A stretch of DNA of 64,000 bases from Sesamum alatum (lineage: Eukaryota; Streptophyta; Magnoliopsida; Lamiales; Pedaliaceae): the NCBI GenBank assembly GCA_034509735.1, contig JACGWO010000008.1:14767864-14831863 (forward strand), read 5' to 3'. Shown here one piece after another: positions 12,109 to 23,179 of the stretch (position 1 is the stretch's first letter; the number at the start of each line of letters is the position of its first letter). A program made the translations under genes and the position numbers. A model generated the notes under the pieces. It saw only the letters and a program-made list of their open reading frames with translations, ran no database searches and was not told where the DNA came from.

Positions 12109-13490
12109 TGTGACACCCCCTCCATAATCACATCTCATCTTATAAGGAATTCACATTTAACCCAATAAAATAACCAATGTTTCACCCAATATATTATGTA
12201 GATGTCACATAAGGACATACATCATCTAAATATTGTATTCAATAATCAACCCTAGAATTTTATAAATATAAGAAAAGGAGAAAAATGTTATTTTCTAGTT
12301 GTTACAAAACTCAAAATGCAAATCCACTAAAACTCTAATATATATGCAATTATGTAGTTAGGGCTCTAATATATATGTAATTATATATGCAATTATGTAC
12401 CTAGTAATATTGGAGATGGGCTCATGATTTAATTCGCCCAGTCACTCTGATGTATCTCTTGAAAAATATTTGACAAGGGATGAGCTGTCTACTAAATAAG
12501 TATAGCTAATTAGCCTATAAAATATAGATATGGCACATATATATGCGCAGTAAGACAAATTACTGAAATAACACAAACTACCAATATTTGAATAATCAAT
12601 AACTACATAGTCATGAAGTAATCAATAACACAATTACACATCAGTCCTCAGAACAATATATATATATATATATATATAAATCACTGTTTGTTTTCTTAGG
12701 GCCCTACTTAACCTAGCTGGAGTATATTAAATGGTTTTGCTGGTTCTCATCATCTCAGTCAATATCATATAATTACAGACACAGGGTACCCATCGCATGC
12801 GATATCCCCACACTGGCTAAGTGTGTAGCACTATAGCACAAGACATCATACCGAACATGGGCACCCCCACGCCATCCTTGTGTGTAGCCATCAACACAGG
12901 ATATTCCCCGCTACTCGGAATACCCAGGACCCTACGCACCATGGTACCTAGTTGTTTGTTCATTTTTTTTCATATCACATATCACATCATGATGACAACA
13001 CATATCTCGTCATCAATCACATCATCGTAAAGCATTGAATATGCCTCAGGTTAGGTAATCCATATCTTTTCGACTCAACGTAACATCATCACATTGATAA
13101 CTTTGTCATGCAACTCTAATCATCAAACAACTAGAAGCGTCTCACGATTATTCTAAGCACTTAATCATTTAGCTCCAATCAAATCATAACGTAGAATTAT
13201 ATCACATCATTCACCATTGTTATTTCACCCATAATCATAGGAAAACACATAACCACGATTTCATAAGACTACAGTATATCCAGATAAGCACCTATCAAGT
13301 TTACAAGCAATATACATACCCATATTTATATATATATAGACATATATATACAAGTCTAATTAAATCGTTAGTAAAAACTGATCAACCATCCACTTATCTT
13401 CACATCCTATAATAAATTTATAATACATATCATTGTTATATCAAAAATATCAAAAATTCTAAATTAAAATATTAAACTATTCGTACATTT
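12109..13490 (-). repeat. 5' LTR of the minus-strand gypsy, truncated
   Basis: It starts TGTGACACCCCC next to the primer binding site and follows the same landmark order as the solo LTR at 7,087-8,594. The match fades after about 13,400 and the GTCACA end is not found before the Tat LTR begins near 13,513, so the upstream edge (U3 start) was lost. Contains an (AT)n run at about 12,657-12,678. Confidence 0.7.
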
Positions 13491-13512
13491 TTTCACCAAT
13501 CTTCAATATTTT

Positions 13513-14285
13513 TGATGCCCCTTAAAATCCAACCTAGTAAGCCCAAGAGCCAGGAGTGGGCCTACGAGCAGGACAGCCCAGCAGGCCAAGCACATGTGGC
13601 CCAAAGCAGTAGGATTTACATAAGCCCAATTTTTGTTCACTGACCTGGCAGACCCATAAAAAGGCCTCGTACAGCAAGCCTAGTCATCAAACAACAAGGA
13701 TTCCAAGTCATATAGGTGGACAACACGTGGAGCCACGTCATACTAAAAATTCTCATCCAAATTCCCAGAGGATTAGCTGAAATTCGGGTTTTTCTCAGCA
13801 GGTAGCAACTTTCCTGGAAAACATGGCAGATGTGGCAAGGGTGATTCAAACGGCCATATCTCTCTCGATTCTTATCCGATTCATGCGTGGTTTGTTGGCA
13901 AGGCTAATTTCCTAAGGTTTCCAAATCCTTATGGAAATCAACGTAAATACTCCTAAATAGGACACACGGATCATTATAAAATGACTGATAGCACAGTTAT
14001 TTGTCAAGTAACTTTTCACTCTCTTTTGCAACTTCACTTTGCATACATTTTCTCTCTATTTTCCACCTATTTTTACAATTCTTTTGCACACTTCAACACT
14101 TCACAACACCATTCTACCAGTATTCTCACTTATTTTAAGTTTTCCCCTTTTATTTTATCAGTAGGACATTACTAACTTAGGATTCAGAGTGCTAACCCCC
14201 CTCTGCAGGTTAGTCTTCCTTTCAATCTTGGGATTTTCGTGAAGGTCGCTCGACATTTTATGGTGTTGCTGGACCTTGGTACACA
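13513..14285 (+). repeat. 5' LTR of the Tat-type element
   Basis: Begins TGATGCCCC (left edge could be 3 bases later) and ends TACACA just before the primer site. It has a TATA-like CATTATAAAATG at about 13,972 and the R/U5 text 'ACTAACTTAGGATTCAGAGTG' style (14,170-14,192) common to this LTR group. GC content is higher than the surroundings. No partner LTR was found to set the ends exactly. Confidence 0.65.
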
Positions 14286-14289
14286 TTAT

Positions 14290-14307
14290 TGGCACCGTCT
14301 ATGGGAA
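14290..14307 (+). other. Primer binding site of the Tat-type element
   Basis: TGGCACCGTCTATGGGAA four bases after the LTR end is one or two changes from the TGGCGCCGTCTGTGGGAA text seen after the 5' LTR of many plant Tat/Athila-type elements. Confidence 0.75.
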
Positions 14308-14331
14308 TACACTTGAGCTTTAACATGAGAT

Positions 14332-15745
14332 ATGGCTAATGCAGATAACACTGGATCTTTATCGGGAGATGCCTCTCTCCCTGTTGCAATAGGACCCGCC
14401 ATCCTGCCTCTGGACCAAACTATGGGCGTCTTTAACTCCCCGCTCCAGCTAATGACCCAGCTCCAACGGGTGGTTTCCCTGCTCCAGCTGGTGGTTTCCT
14501 ACTCCAGCTGGTGATGTCCCGGTCCCGATGGCCAATCCAGCACCCGCTCCTGCTGCAGTGGCGCTCCTATACGAGCATCTTTGCCAGTTCATAGTAGAGA
14601 CCATCTACTCAACCTTCTGTGGCTCCCAAGCTAGTTGATCAGGACCTTTTTCTAAGCGTGAATGAGGAGGAATACTAGGAAGTTAGCTGATGAACGAGCA
14701 AGCTCCTGCTGGACAAACAATAAGATGGATCTCTCCTACTAGTTCTGCCAACAAGGAGGCAGCCCCTTTCCAGCCCTCTGAAATTTGGCAAACACTCAGA
14801 AGGAGGTGGTCGAGCTCCACCAGCAGGTGAACAAAGACGCATTGCCCACCGTATGAGGCATTCATTTCAGCGCTGACATTATGGCCGAACAGCTCCCTAC
14901 TCACTTTCGGGTGCCTTCACACTTGCCTGCTTACAATGGTACCACTGACCTTGACGAACACCTGCATAAGTTCGAGAATGCAACCCTACTGCATAGGTAT
15001 ACTGATGGAGTTAAATGTCGTTTTTTCCTTACTACACTAATCGACTCTGCAACAATGGTTCGTCCAGCTTCCAACTACAACAGTAAGGTCTTTTGCAGAG
15101 TTTAGTTCCTTGGTCCATGTACCAGTTTGCTAGCAGCAAGAAGTGCTAAAAAATGACCATCAACCTCTTTGGGGTCAAACAGGAGGAAAAGGAAACACTG
15201 AGGACGTATGTCCAACGCTTCAACAATGTAATCCTAGAAGTCCGTATTGCCCACCAGGAGGTGCTGGTCAGTGCTTTCACTCAAGGCCTTCGGATGGGCC
15301 CCCTCTTCGAATCCTTAGCGAAGAAACCTGTAGTTACTTTCCATGAAGTACTTGCTTGAGCAGAGAAGTACATGAACCTCGTGGATGCCCGACTAATCAA
15401 GAAAGGGGACGATAGGGATAAAAGAAAGGACGAAGATACCCCATCCCTCCATAGGATCAGGGGAGAACCTAGAGGAAGGTTCAACCCCCTCGATCCCAAG
15501 AACGAGCATTTCACCCCTCTGATCACTAGCCCTGCAAGAATGCTGATGGATAAACCGCCACCGTGCTCTATAGTGGCCTAAGGGCGCTGAGGGAGGTCCC
15601 CAACTTCCTAAATCTAAATACTTTTGTAGGTACCATAGGGAATATGGACATGGTACCAACAAGTATTGCCAACTAAGATAGAAGATAGAACGACTCATCC
15701 AAGTTAAATACCTGAAGGACTACGTCGACAAGGATCAAACATCGT
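14332..15745 (+). pseudogene. Tat-type gag, broken
   Basis: A start ATG (MANADNTGSLSGDA) opens a proline-rich leader that soon stops. The capsid-like region is readable in blocks: HFRVPSHLPAYNGTTDLDEH and HLHKFENATLLHRYTDGVKC (14,900-15,030), then TINLFGVKQEEKETLRTYVQ and VLVSAFTQGLRMGPLFESLA (15,153-15,325). Near 15,610-15,740 the frame YHREYGHGTN...IERLIQ...YLKDYV matches the atypical H/C-rich gag tail of this lineage. Multiple stops and shifts interrupt the frame. Gag would form the virus-like particle in the cytoplasm. Confidence 0.8.
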
Positions 15746-18297
15746 GAGTAGAAGGAGGAACACTCCCACCACCGCAATTCCAACCGGAGCAAGGAGCAAG
15801 TCACTGATCCTCCGAAGAGGGACCACAGAGAGGAAAAATCCCCTGTTGATCGCGGGAGGACCTATTGATGGTGACTCTGGCAGAGCTAGGCGAGCCCATG
15901 GCCACCCTGCTCAAGCAGTAATGGAGCTTGACTACAAGCCACCAGCAGGGGATCCTATGATCCACATGGTGACAGAGAAGGGTATTGATGTCAACTCAAA
16001 TAAAATACGAGCAATCCAGGAGATGAAGCCTCTTACAAACCTCAATGAAGTGCAAAGACTTGCTGGTCGCATAGCTGCCCTCAGCAGGTTCATATCCCGC
16101 TCAGCTGAGCGCAACCTTCCTCTCTTCAAGGCCCTAAGGAAGGCCAAGGACTTTACGTGGGACGAGGCTTGCCAATAAGCCTTCTTAGACCTGAAGGCCT
16201 ACCTAGAAAAACTTCATTTACTCAACAAGCCCTCACTAGGTGAAACGTTATACCTATACTTTGTTGCAAGTCAGCATGTTGTTAGTTCCGTGCTCATAAA
16301 AGGGGAAGATGGAATCTAGAAACCTATATACTACGTGAGTAAGATATTACATGCGCTGAGTAGCGTTATCCTGAGGTAGAAAAACTAGCAGTTTCCTTGG
16401 TACAATTGCTAGGAAGTTACGCCCTTATTTCGTATCACATTTTGTTATTGTGCACACTAACTTTACAAACCACACTGGGGAAAGCTAAGACTTCTGGCAG
16501 GATGATCAAATGGACCATCGAGGTCAACGAATATGACATCTCTTACCAACCCAAAACGGCCATCGAGGCCCAGGAGCTTGCTGAATTCATGACTGAAGCT
16601 GCACCTGCCGAAGAAGATGAAAGGACATGGCTACTCCATGTGGATGGCTCTTCCACCTATACGGGTAGTGGGGCAAGTATCATGCTGACTAGACCCAAGG
16701 AGATGAACTAGAGTTTGCCTAAAGATTCGAATTCAAGGCCTTGAACAATGAAATCGAGTACGAAGCCCTCATAGCATGCATTAAGATGGCACTGGACGCA
16801 AGAGCAAAAAACCTCACTACCTACTTCGATTCCCAACTGGTGACCAATCAGGTGGGAGGCACATATGACGTTAAGGAGAACCGCATGAAAGAGTACCTCT
16901 AGGAAATAGATGAGCTTAAGAGCAGGCTGAAAAGTTTCCATCTCCATCAGATTCTCCGCACCAAAAACACTAAGGCAGATTATTTGGCCCGGTTGGCTAG
17001 CTTCGCCTCCGATTACAACACACGACTATCACTATAAGGACACCCACTAAAGTTTCTTCTGACACTAATGTGAACATCTTGTAGATTGGCGCAGATTGAA
17101 GGAAACCCCTCATTGATTACCTACAGGAAGGAATCCTTCCCGCTGATGAAAGTGAAGTAGCCTGCCTGAGGAGCTAGGAAACTAGATTTACCTTGCTGGG
17201 AGGAATCCGCTATAAGTGTAGCTTCTCCCAGCCCTACCTCTAATGCCTATCCATAGAGGAGGGCAAATACGTACTATAGAAGATACATGAAGGAGCCTGT
17301 GGATCACACACAGGCGGTATGGCCCTTGCAGGAAAAACTTTAAGAGCCTGATATTTCTGGCCTACTCTCAAGAAGGACGCAATAAATTGGGTGAGAAGGT
17401 GTGAGCATTGCCAGAGGCATGCCCCACTCATCCATGTACCAGCTGAGCCCTTTAAGGCCCTTTCAACACCTTGCCCATTTTCCTAATGAGGAATAGACGT
17501 AGTAGGTCCCTTTCCAGCTACATAAGGACAACGTAAATTCTTGCTGGTATCAGTAGACTATTTCAGCAAGTAGGTGGAAGCAAAACCCCTTGCCAAGATC
17601 ATAGAAAATGAAGCAATCAATTTTTTATGGAAAAACATCATTTGTAGGTATGGCTTAGCTCGTGTTATTATTTCTAACAATGGTCGCCAGTTTCAGGGAT
17701 GGAAAACTCAAGACTGGTGTGCCAACTTGGGCATCCAGCAACGCTTCACCTCAGTAGCCTACCCTCAAGCTAACAGGCAGATGGAAGTCACAAGCCGACT
17801 CCTAGTGTAAGGCATCAAGACCATGCTAGAACAAGCATAAGGGTAGTAGGTAGATGCTCTGCCTAGCAAGCTGTGGTCTTACAGAACCACTCCCCGATCA
17901 ACTATAGGAGAAACTCCTTTCAACTTTGTGTATGGCTCAAAGGCCGTAATCTCTGCTGAAATAAAGCTGAAATCCTTCAGAATACAGTACTACGAGCAGG
18001 AGGACAACGATATACCAACCTGGACCTTAATGATGAAATTCGAGAGGATACTCGAACCCGCATGGAAAGATACTCAATGCTCAGAACAAAAGGGTGAAGC
18101 GGAGAGAGTTCCAGGTGGGAGACCTCATGAGACGAGTCAGTGCCTTAAAACTAGTAGGAAAGCTAGCTCCCAACTGGGAGGGCCCCTACAAAGTGAGCCG
18201 GATTGTCAAATTCAGAGCTTACGAGCTGCAAGACGCAGATGCCAGAAAGCTCTCCCGACCATGGAATGCGTATAACCTTAGGAAGTTTTATTCCTAA
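15744..18297 (+). pseudogene. Tat-type pol remnant: RT tail, RNase H, integrase
   Basis: After AGGPIDGDSGRARRAH (gag-pol linker, about 15,860-15,900) the frame jumps to TEKGIDVNSNKIRAIQEMKP (RT thumb; 15,972 on) and NEVQRLAGRIAALSRFISRS. Protease and the RT palm are therefore absent. RNase H follows (LLHVDGSSTYTGSGAS, first catalytic Asp; 16,630-16,680). Integrase keeps an HHCC-like finger (HEGACGSH...CEHCQRH, 17,286-17,420) and DDE text: VDYFSK; IISNNGRQF, where the expected Asp is Asn; and YPQANRQMEV with the Glu. The C-terminus PNWEGPYKVSRIV ends at 18,297. About ten in-frame stops, mostly at Trp or Gln positions, inactivate it. Confidence 0.85.
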
Positions 18298-19729
18298 ACA
18301 CCCTACTCTATACTCATTACTGTACTTCCTGCTTAATCAACATTTACTGCTTAAATAAAAAGCGGTTCCCGCTCCCTTGCTATGCCATGCTCTATTGACA
18401 GGTTGATAACCTTACTGGCTAATAGCCCACATAAGCCACCCTGTTGGGACACGCAATCAATAAGCCGCCCTTGCTGGTGCACGCTCACAATAAGCCGCAT
18501 TTACTGGCGCACTCCTACTGGCTTCGAGCCCTGATAAGCCGCCCCGCTGGCTCACTCTTGTTAGCTCTAAAAAGCCTAATAAGCTGCCCTAAGGACACAT
18601 ATTTGCTCCCTTTACAGACTGAACGTCTTAATAGCTTGCCTTCAATAGGCATGCTTAACTCGTTATGATATCTCATAAATAATGGCATACATGTGCTTGG
18701 AGTATGCTTCTACTTGCTATCTCTAGCACTTGCTTACCGTTTTGTTGTAGCAGGTCTTGCTCGGATCCTACTGGACAAAGGCAGCACGGTGTCCACTCGA
18801 AGTCCTGAAATTAGACCAGGGCCAGGATCACCTGCCCCGTTGATGGCAGAAAGATGCTGACCACCCTACTTGGTCGACAAGGGGATACCTCTAAGGAGAG
18901 GTACTACACATAAAAGGGACCTTGGCCGACAGGTGAGCCCGTCGCCATGCGGTAGCAGGTGTATTCCTACTTAGGCTGAAAGCCTGATAAGCAGGTTGTA
19001 TCATTCTTAGCTCAGGTGTTTTCTAGATAAGGTTAAATCCTTACTAAAACATGCCTCCTAACAGTTCTTACTTTTATGAGGCAGGATTGAAACCTACTCA
19101 GTACCTACATTCACTTCTTCTTGGAAGTCTCCTCATCTCACTACTCACCTGTAGGAAAAGCCTACTTAACAGGCATATCACAAACTGATAAGCTATGGTA
19201 TCCCTAGTATTTCTATTATACTAACCTACAGGAAAGAACGAGGCAACAAACATATTCATCCATAAACAATAACAGACATCTTTGCAGGAAATGCAAAAGC
19301 AAAATTTATAAACTATTCATAGAACTGGGGAAATAAGAAATAGAATTCAAGGCACCCTTGTGCCAGCGGTTAAGAAAAAATATTCAAAGCCCACAACTGG
19401 GCACTTCAAAACCTCGTACAGGAGGTAGCAAATATCCAGCAAAATTAAAATTGTTCTCTTGTAGATAAGGGGACATGTTTCATTTACTAGCAGGAGGAGG
19501 CTCATTTCCTTCACCTGTTGTTGGAGGCTTTGATCCCAAGAGAGCCGCACCCTCTGCCACTTGGCCAGTCAGGTCAGGTCAGAGAGATAGAGTCATCCTC
19601 AGCAAGAGAGACCTCCTGCACTGGAGTAGGGCCATCACCGTCCAGGTCAGGGGCCGTGGCCAGACCAGCATTCTCATCCAAGAAGGAGGCATCAACACCT
19701 GTAGAAGGATAATCGGCTACAACGAATTG
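18298..19729 (+). other. Non-coding spacer of the Tat element with degenerate tandem repeats
   Basis: From about 18,425 to 18,620 five loose units each begin (A)ATAAGCCGCCC or a close variant and go on with GCTGG...GCAC...CTCAC; spacing is about 28-45 bases. No conserved reading frame is seen. The remainder (18,650-19,450) is spacer between integrase and the antisense ORF. Such repeat-rich spacers are usual between integrase and 3' LTR in Tat elements. Confidence 0.55.
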
Positions 19730-20933
19730 TTAGACACAAGTTTGCAACCCATGGAAGTAATATTTCAAAGCCTTATCCACCAGCAGGCTTTGGAATTGAG
19801 GAGTCTTGGTATATCCAGCCAAGCAACTCTGCCAAATGCCCTCCAGCATATTTTGACCCTCATCGGTTTTAGGGTACTGGCGGATCAGCTCTTTCCTTTC
19901 CTTCTCAGCCTGCAAGACTGTCTGCTCCAAGCAAACATGCAGGGCAGTGACCTCCTCCCTTAGATGGCGAAGGTTGGCAGCATCCTCCTGATGCATCTCA
20001 TCCCTTTTCTTGATTGCTTCCCTCAGCTTGCGGTTGGTCTCCTCTAGCTCCTCCACCCTCTTAAGGGAGCCTCGAATAAGGGACCTCCCTACTCCAGCCA
20101 GCTGAACAAGATACCTCCCAGCATGCATGCTTGCGCGACAAATAGAGCCAATCAGGTCAAACATTCCCATTCACAGTTATTATTTTGCACTAATATACTT
20201 GACACAGGTACTTACCGTAATGAGATAAGTGGCGAATAAACCAAGGGCTTCAGCATTGGGCAAGTTGTCCGCGTACGTTCTATCCTGGGGTGGCCTGACC
20301 CCTTTTAGGAACTCAGCAGTGTGACTATGCTCCCCCTCATCTAACAACAGGGAATAGTCCTCATTCAGCGACCACTCAGGGAGAGCTTCTTTTTTGCGGC
20401 CCTCTCTTCAGCAGGGCGAAGAGTTCCCCCACACGTAGCAGGGCTGGGAGCAGAGGGTGCCAGGAGGCTGGGCTGACCTTTAGCTTTCTTGGTAGGAGTG
20501 GGAATGGGTCAGCAGGGCGCCTGCCCTTGGGGTCTCTTGCGGAGGCTGAGCTAGTAGGGGTGGATGGAGGACTCTTAGGCTGAATTCGCCGGGTAGAGGA
20601 GTCGGCACCAGGAGTTGCCTCTGCCTTATCTTGCAGCAATTTCTGAAACATCCTTCCTACACACAGCAGGTAAAACAAGCAAATATATCAATTTTTTTCT
20701 AGTCTCTCCCTTGCACCAGGGAAACAATAAAGCAAGTTGCAAGAGGGTATACCGGTAGCAGGATCCATGCTCGCCGCCTTAGGGCTCAGGCCAAACTGAT
20801 GAAGAATGGCAGGATGTACTATCTTGCAAGGATCAAAGGGAGAGGCATTCAAATGTTCTAGCAGGGCCTGAAAAGCAACAGGTTGATTAAGGGCAGAGTA
20901 TTTTAATTGCTCAGGGGAATTCACAATCCACAC
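19730..20933 (-). pseudogene. Antisense ORF of the Tat element (gypsy-type 'Transposase_28'-like), partial
   Basis: Three minus-strand blocks run in order: 20,933-20,688 (QALLEHLNASPFDPCKI, HPAILHQFGLSPKAA), 20,678-20,376 (basic, Ser/Pro-rich linker) and 20,170-19,730. The last is a coiled coil (residues about 35-100: KRVEELEETNRKLREAIKKR and on) ending FQSLLVDKALKYYFHGL. This architecture matches proteins annotated in plants as 'putative gypsy type transposon'. They are encoded antisense downstream of integrase in Tat elements; their function is unknown. The usual N-terminal domain is missing. The breaks at 20,376-20,170 and 20,688-20,678 could be introns or decay. Confidence 0.65.
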
Positions 20934-20950
20934 CTGAGGGAATCACCAGG

Positions 20951-21139
20951 GCTTGGGAGAAGAAATAAAAAAGTAGATCTCCTATTTCGTGGGTGAAAAA
21001 TACAATTGTTGTTCAATGTTGTTAATGTAGTCGACATTCGTCGGACACGAAACTCTTCAACATCGTGTCTAACAAGTCAAGTAGCCTCTTGAATTCCTAT
21101 GTGTATGTGTATGTTTATATGAATCTTAATATACATAAA
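20951..21139. other. Short unassigned spacer
   Basis: Sequence after the last recognisable part of the Tat element and before a MITE. No LTR match to 13,513-14,285 was found here. Confidence 0.4.
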
Positions 21140-21595
21140 GGGTACACTAAAGTTATATTCTTCGACCTTGACATAATTAACAGTACCCCTTTTATTATTT
21201 GAGAAATCACAAATACCCTCTCAAATGAAAAATAATTTTTTATATAGCCCTTAGACTATAAGGTGGGAATTACTACTTTACCCTTGTTGATTTTATTTTT
21301 TAAAAGAATATTTGAAAGAATATTAAAAAAATATGTAGATCGATATAATTCATAAAGCTACTAATTCATAAAAATATTTAGAAAATTTTAAAAATATATA
21401 AAATTATAATTCAAAATTCAAAATGGCATTTTGGGCAGGTCACCACAAAAATTGGATGAAAACCTAACATATGCTAATGGAATAGATTCGTTGTTAGACG
21501 GATATTAAAATCAGAGAGGTACTTGTAATTTTTCAAACAATAAGATGGTATTTATAATTATGTAAAACCTTAGGAGAGATGGTTGTAATTTACCC
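21140..21595. mobile_element. Mutator-type MITE, 456 bp
   Basis: Left end GGGTACACTAAAGTTATATT, right end reverse complemented GGGTAAATTACAACCATCTC; similarity continues as ...ACATAATTA...TACC and TATT(A/G)TTTGA(G/A)AAAT. It is flanked by a perfect 10-bp repeat TATACATAAA (21130-21139, 21596-21605), consistent with a 9-10 bp Mutator-type duplication. No coding sequence. Confidence 0.85.
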
Positions 21596-21605
21596 TATAC
21601 ATAAA

Positions 21606-22028
21606 ATATGCATGTATATAATAGTATAATAATATACAAATATTCACATAAGACGACATTCGTAATTGGAGTCTAAGTGTGTTCTAAAATTTTATAGATA
21701 CAACAGTAAGTTTGGCACATCCTATGTATGTGTATAATATTTAAAAATAAATTACCATTATTATTATTTATATAAATTGTACTGTTAAGTTTTGTAGAGT
21801 AAAAATGTACCTAAAATATATAGATATATAAGATAATAAGTTAATAAATATAAATATTTTAATTTAGAAAAAACTATTGATAAACAAAATAATAATGTTT
21901 GAAAAATCAAAAAATGTAAGAGAAAAAAAATAACTAATCAAAAGGTAATGAAAAATCATGATAAATGAAGAAGTTAAAAAAATTAATTAATTTAAAATTT
22001 TAAATAAATGGGTGACCAAAATTTATTA
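21606..22028. other. AT-rich spacer, nothing recognised
   Basis: Very AT-rich with short A and T runs. No frame, repeat or terminal motif could be supported. Confidence 0.5.
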
Positions 22029-22950
22029 TGTCACACCCTTGGCCTTGCTCTCTTCATTGGGTTTAATACCTTTAAATTAATTGGATTAATTTATTGCATT
22101 TCGTTTAATTAATTGATTAAATCAATTAATTAGTGTTTGAGCTTATGTTTATTTAATTGAATTAAATAAAATTTTGGATTTCAATAAGATTTAAAATTAA
22201 TTGGATTAATTTGAAACCTATGGATCACTTGATTTAATTTGATTAAATCAAGACCAGTCAAAACCGGTCCATGACTTGAAATCAAAGCTCAAAGGTTTTA
22301 TACAAGTTTAAGAGGGTTGAAAGTCCTCCATGTAAGCAATGATGTGGCTTGCAATGATGGTTAGGTGGTCCACATATGGTGCTAACATGATTGGAGGTTG
22401 AGCACAAGTTGTGCATTAGTGTGTAGGTGGTTTGGAAACCACCTACAACTACACAACTATACACATACTCTTCTAACTCCTATCTTGCACACAAGCCACG
22501 AAACTTTCCTTTGCAAAAAGACTCTTTTGTGTTCTTCTTGAAGTCTATTCAAGTTAAGAACAAAGAGGAATTCGAATACACTAATATGATAGTGTTATTT
22601 GGATTTTCTTCCACTAATCTCATTTCCATCTAGCAATGGATTGAGGTTTTACTTTCCTAGTGGTGTGGATCATCTTTAGAGGGATTCTAAGTTGAGTCCT
22701 AAAGTGAATGGAAAAGGAACGAAAAGGGAATCAACGCTTGTTGCCGTTCTACATGTGAAACGAAAAAGGTAATGTTCCGATTTAAATTATTGCATTTTTT
22801 CGTTTCCTCCTCTAGCCACATGTTCAAGCATATTTTTCTGTATGTTATGATGCTTTTGAATACACCGAACGCCCGGGAATTCAAAGGGAACACCCCTTTG
22901 AACTCGTTTTAAATTTCTTTTATTTTACGCTTCCACCGCATTCCCGGGCC
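22029..22950 (+). mobile_element. Probable Copia-type LTR (solo or truncated)
   Basis: Starts TGTCACACCCTTGGCC. Landmarks typical of plant Copia LTRs follow in plus orientation: AATTGATTAAAT-type repeats, CTCTTTTGTGTTCTTCTTGA, GTGTGGATCATCTTTAGAGG, GCTTGTTGCCGTTC and a T/CG-rich terminal stretch TTTTATTTTACGCTTCC near 22,917. The 3' edge around 22,950 is not sharp and no duplication was found; no Copia gag-pol lies next to it. Confidence 0.45.
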
Positions 22951-23179
22951 ATACCGATTCTTTCATTGCTCTCTTCACATGTTCCTCTAGTCAGTTTAAC
23001 TCGGGAAGTCCAGCCTCAATTTCCGTGGCCTGCTCCACTACTGTTGTCTAAGTTGTTAAACCACAAGGCAAAATACTCCTTTGGATCCAGGCGAAGGCCA
23101 CGTATAAATTTATTTGTACGTCTCAAATTATCATCTAGCATGTATGGTGTATACTTAATTAGCTTGTTAAATTTTGTTT

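Larger units (their letters stand above)
8886..13490 (-). mobile_element. Ty3/gypsy retrotransposon remnant, gag and 3' LTR missing
   Basis: Read on the minus strand it has a 5' LTR (13,490-12,109), a tRNA-Met-type primer binding site, then protease, reverse transcriptase and RNase H remnants. The start of internal DNA to protease is only about 150 bp, so gag has been deleted. Towards 9.9-8.9 kb the frame is too decayed to assign integrase with confidence. The 3' LTR is absent: the remnant abuts the PIF-type MITE at 8,885. The upstream end of the 5' LTR is also lost where the Tat element starts. tRNA-Met priming and the RT text suggest a chromovirus-type lineage; that is inference. Confidence 0.75.
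13513..20950 (+). mobile_element. Tat-type Ty3/gypsy retrotransposon with internal deletion
   Basis: The order is 5' LTR, primer site, gag, RT tail-RNase H-integrase, a repeat-rich spacer, then an ORF on the opposite strand. An antisense ORF between integrase and 3' LTR is a known hallmark of the Tat lineage (Grande, Ogre and relatives). Protease and the catalytic part of reverse transcriptase are missing. No 3' LTR is found: similarity to known parts ends about 20,950, and a Mutator-type MITE follows at 21,140. The copy is therefore old and non-autonomous. Confidence 0.8.

Noticed and set aside
7087..13490. One complete minus-strand gypsy element with LTRs at both ends
   Set aside because: The left LTR has its own 5-bp duplication and lies inside a MITE whose right end falls at 8,882, between that LTR and the pol remnant.
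10250..18297. Endogenous pararetrovirus
   Set aside because: Integrase follows RNase H, and LTRs and primer sites are present, as in Ty3/gypsy; no movement-protein frame was seen.
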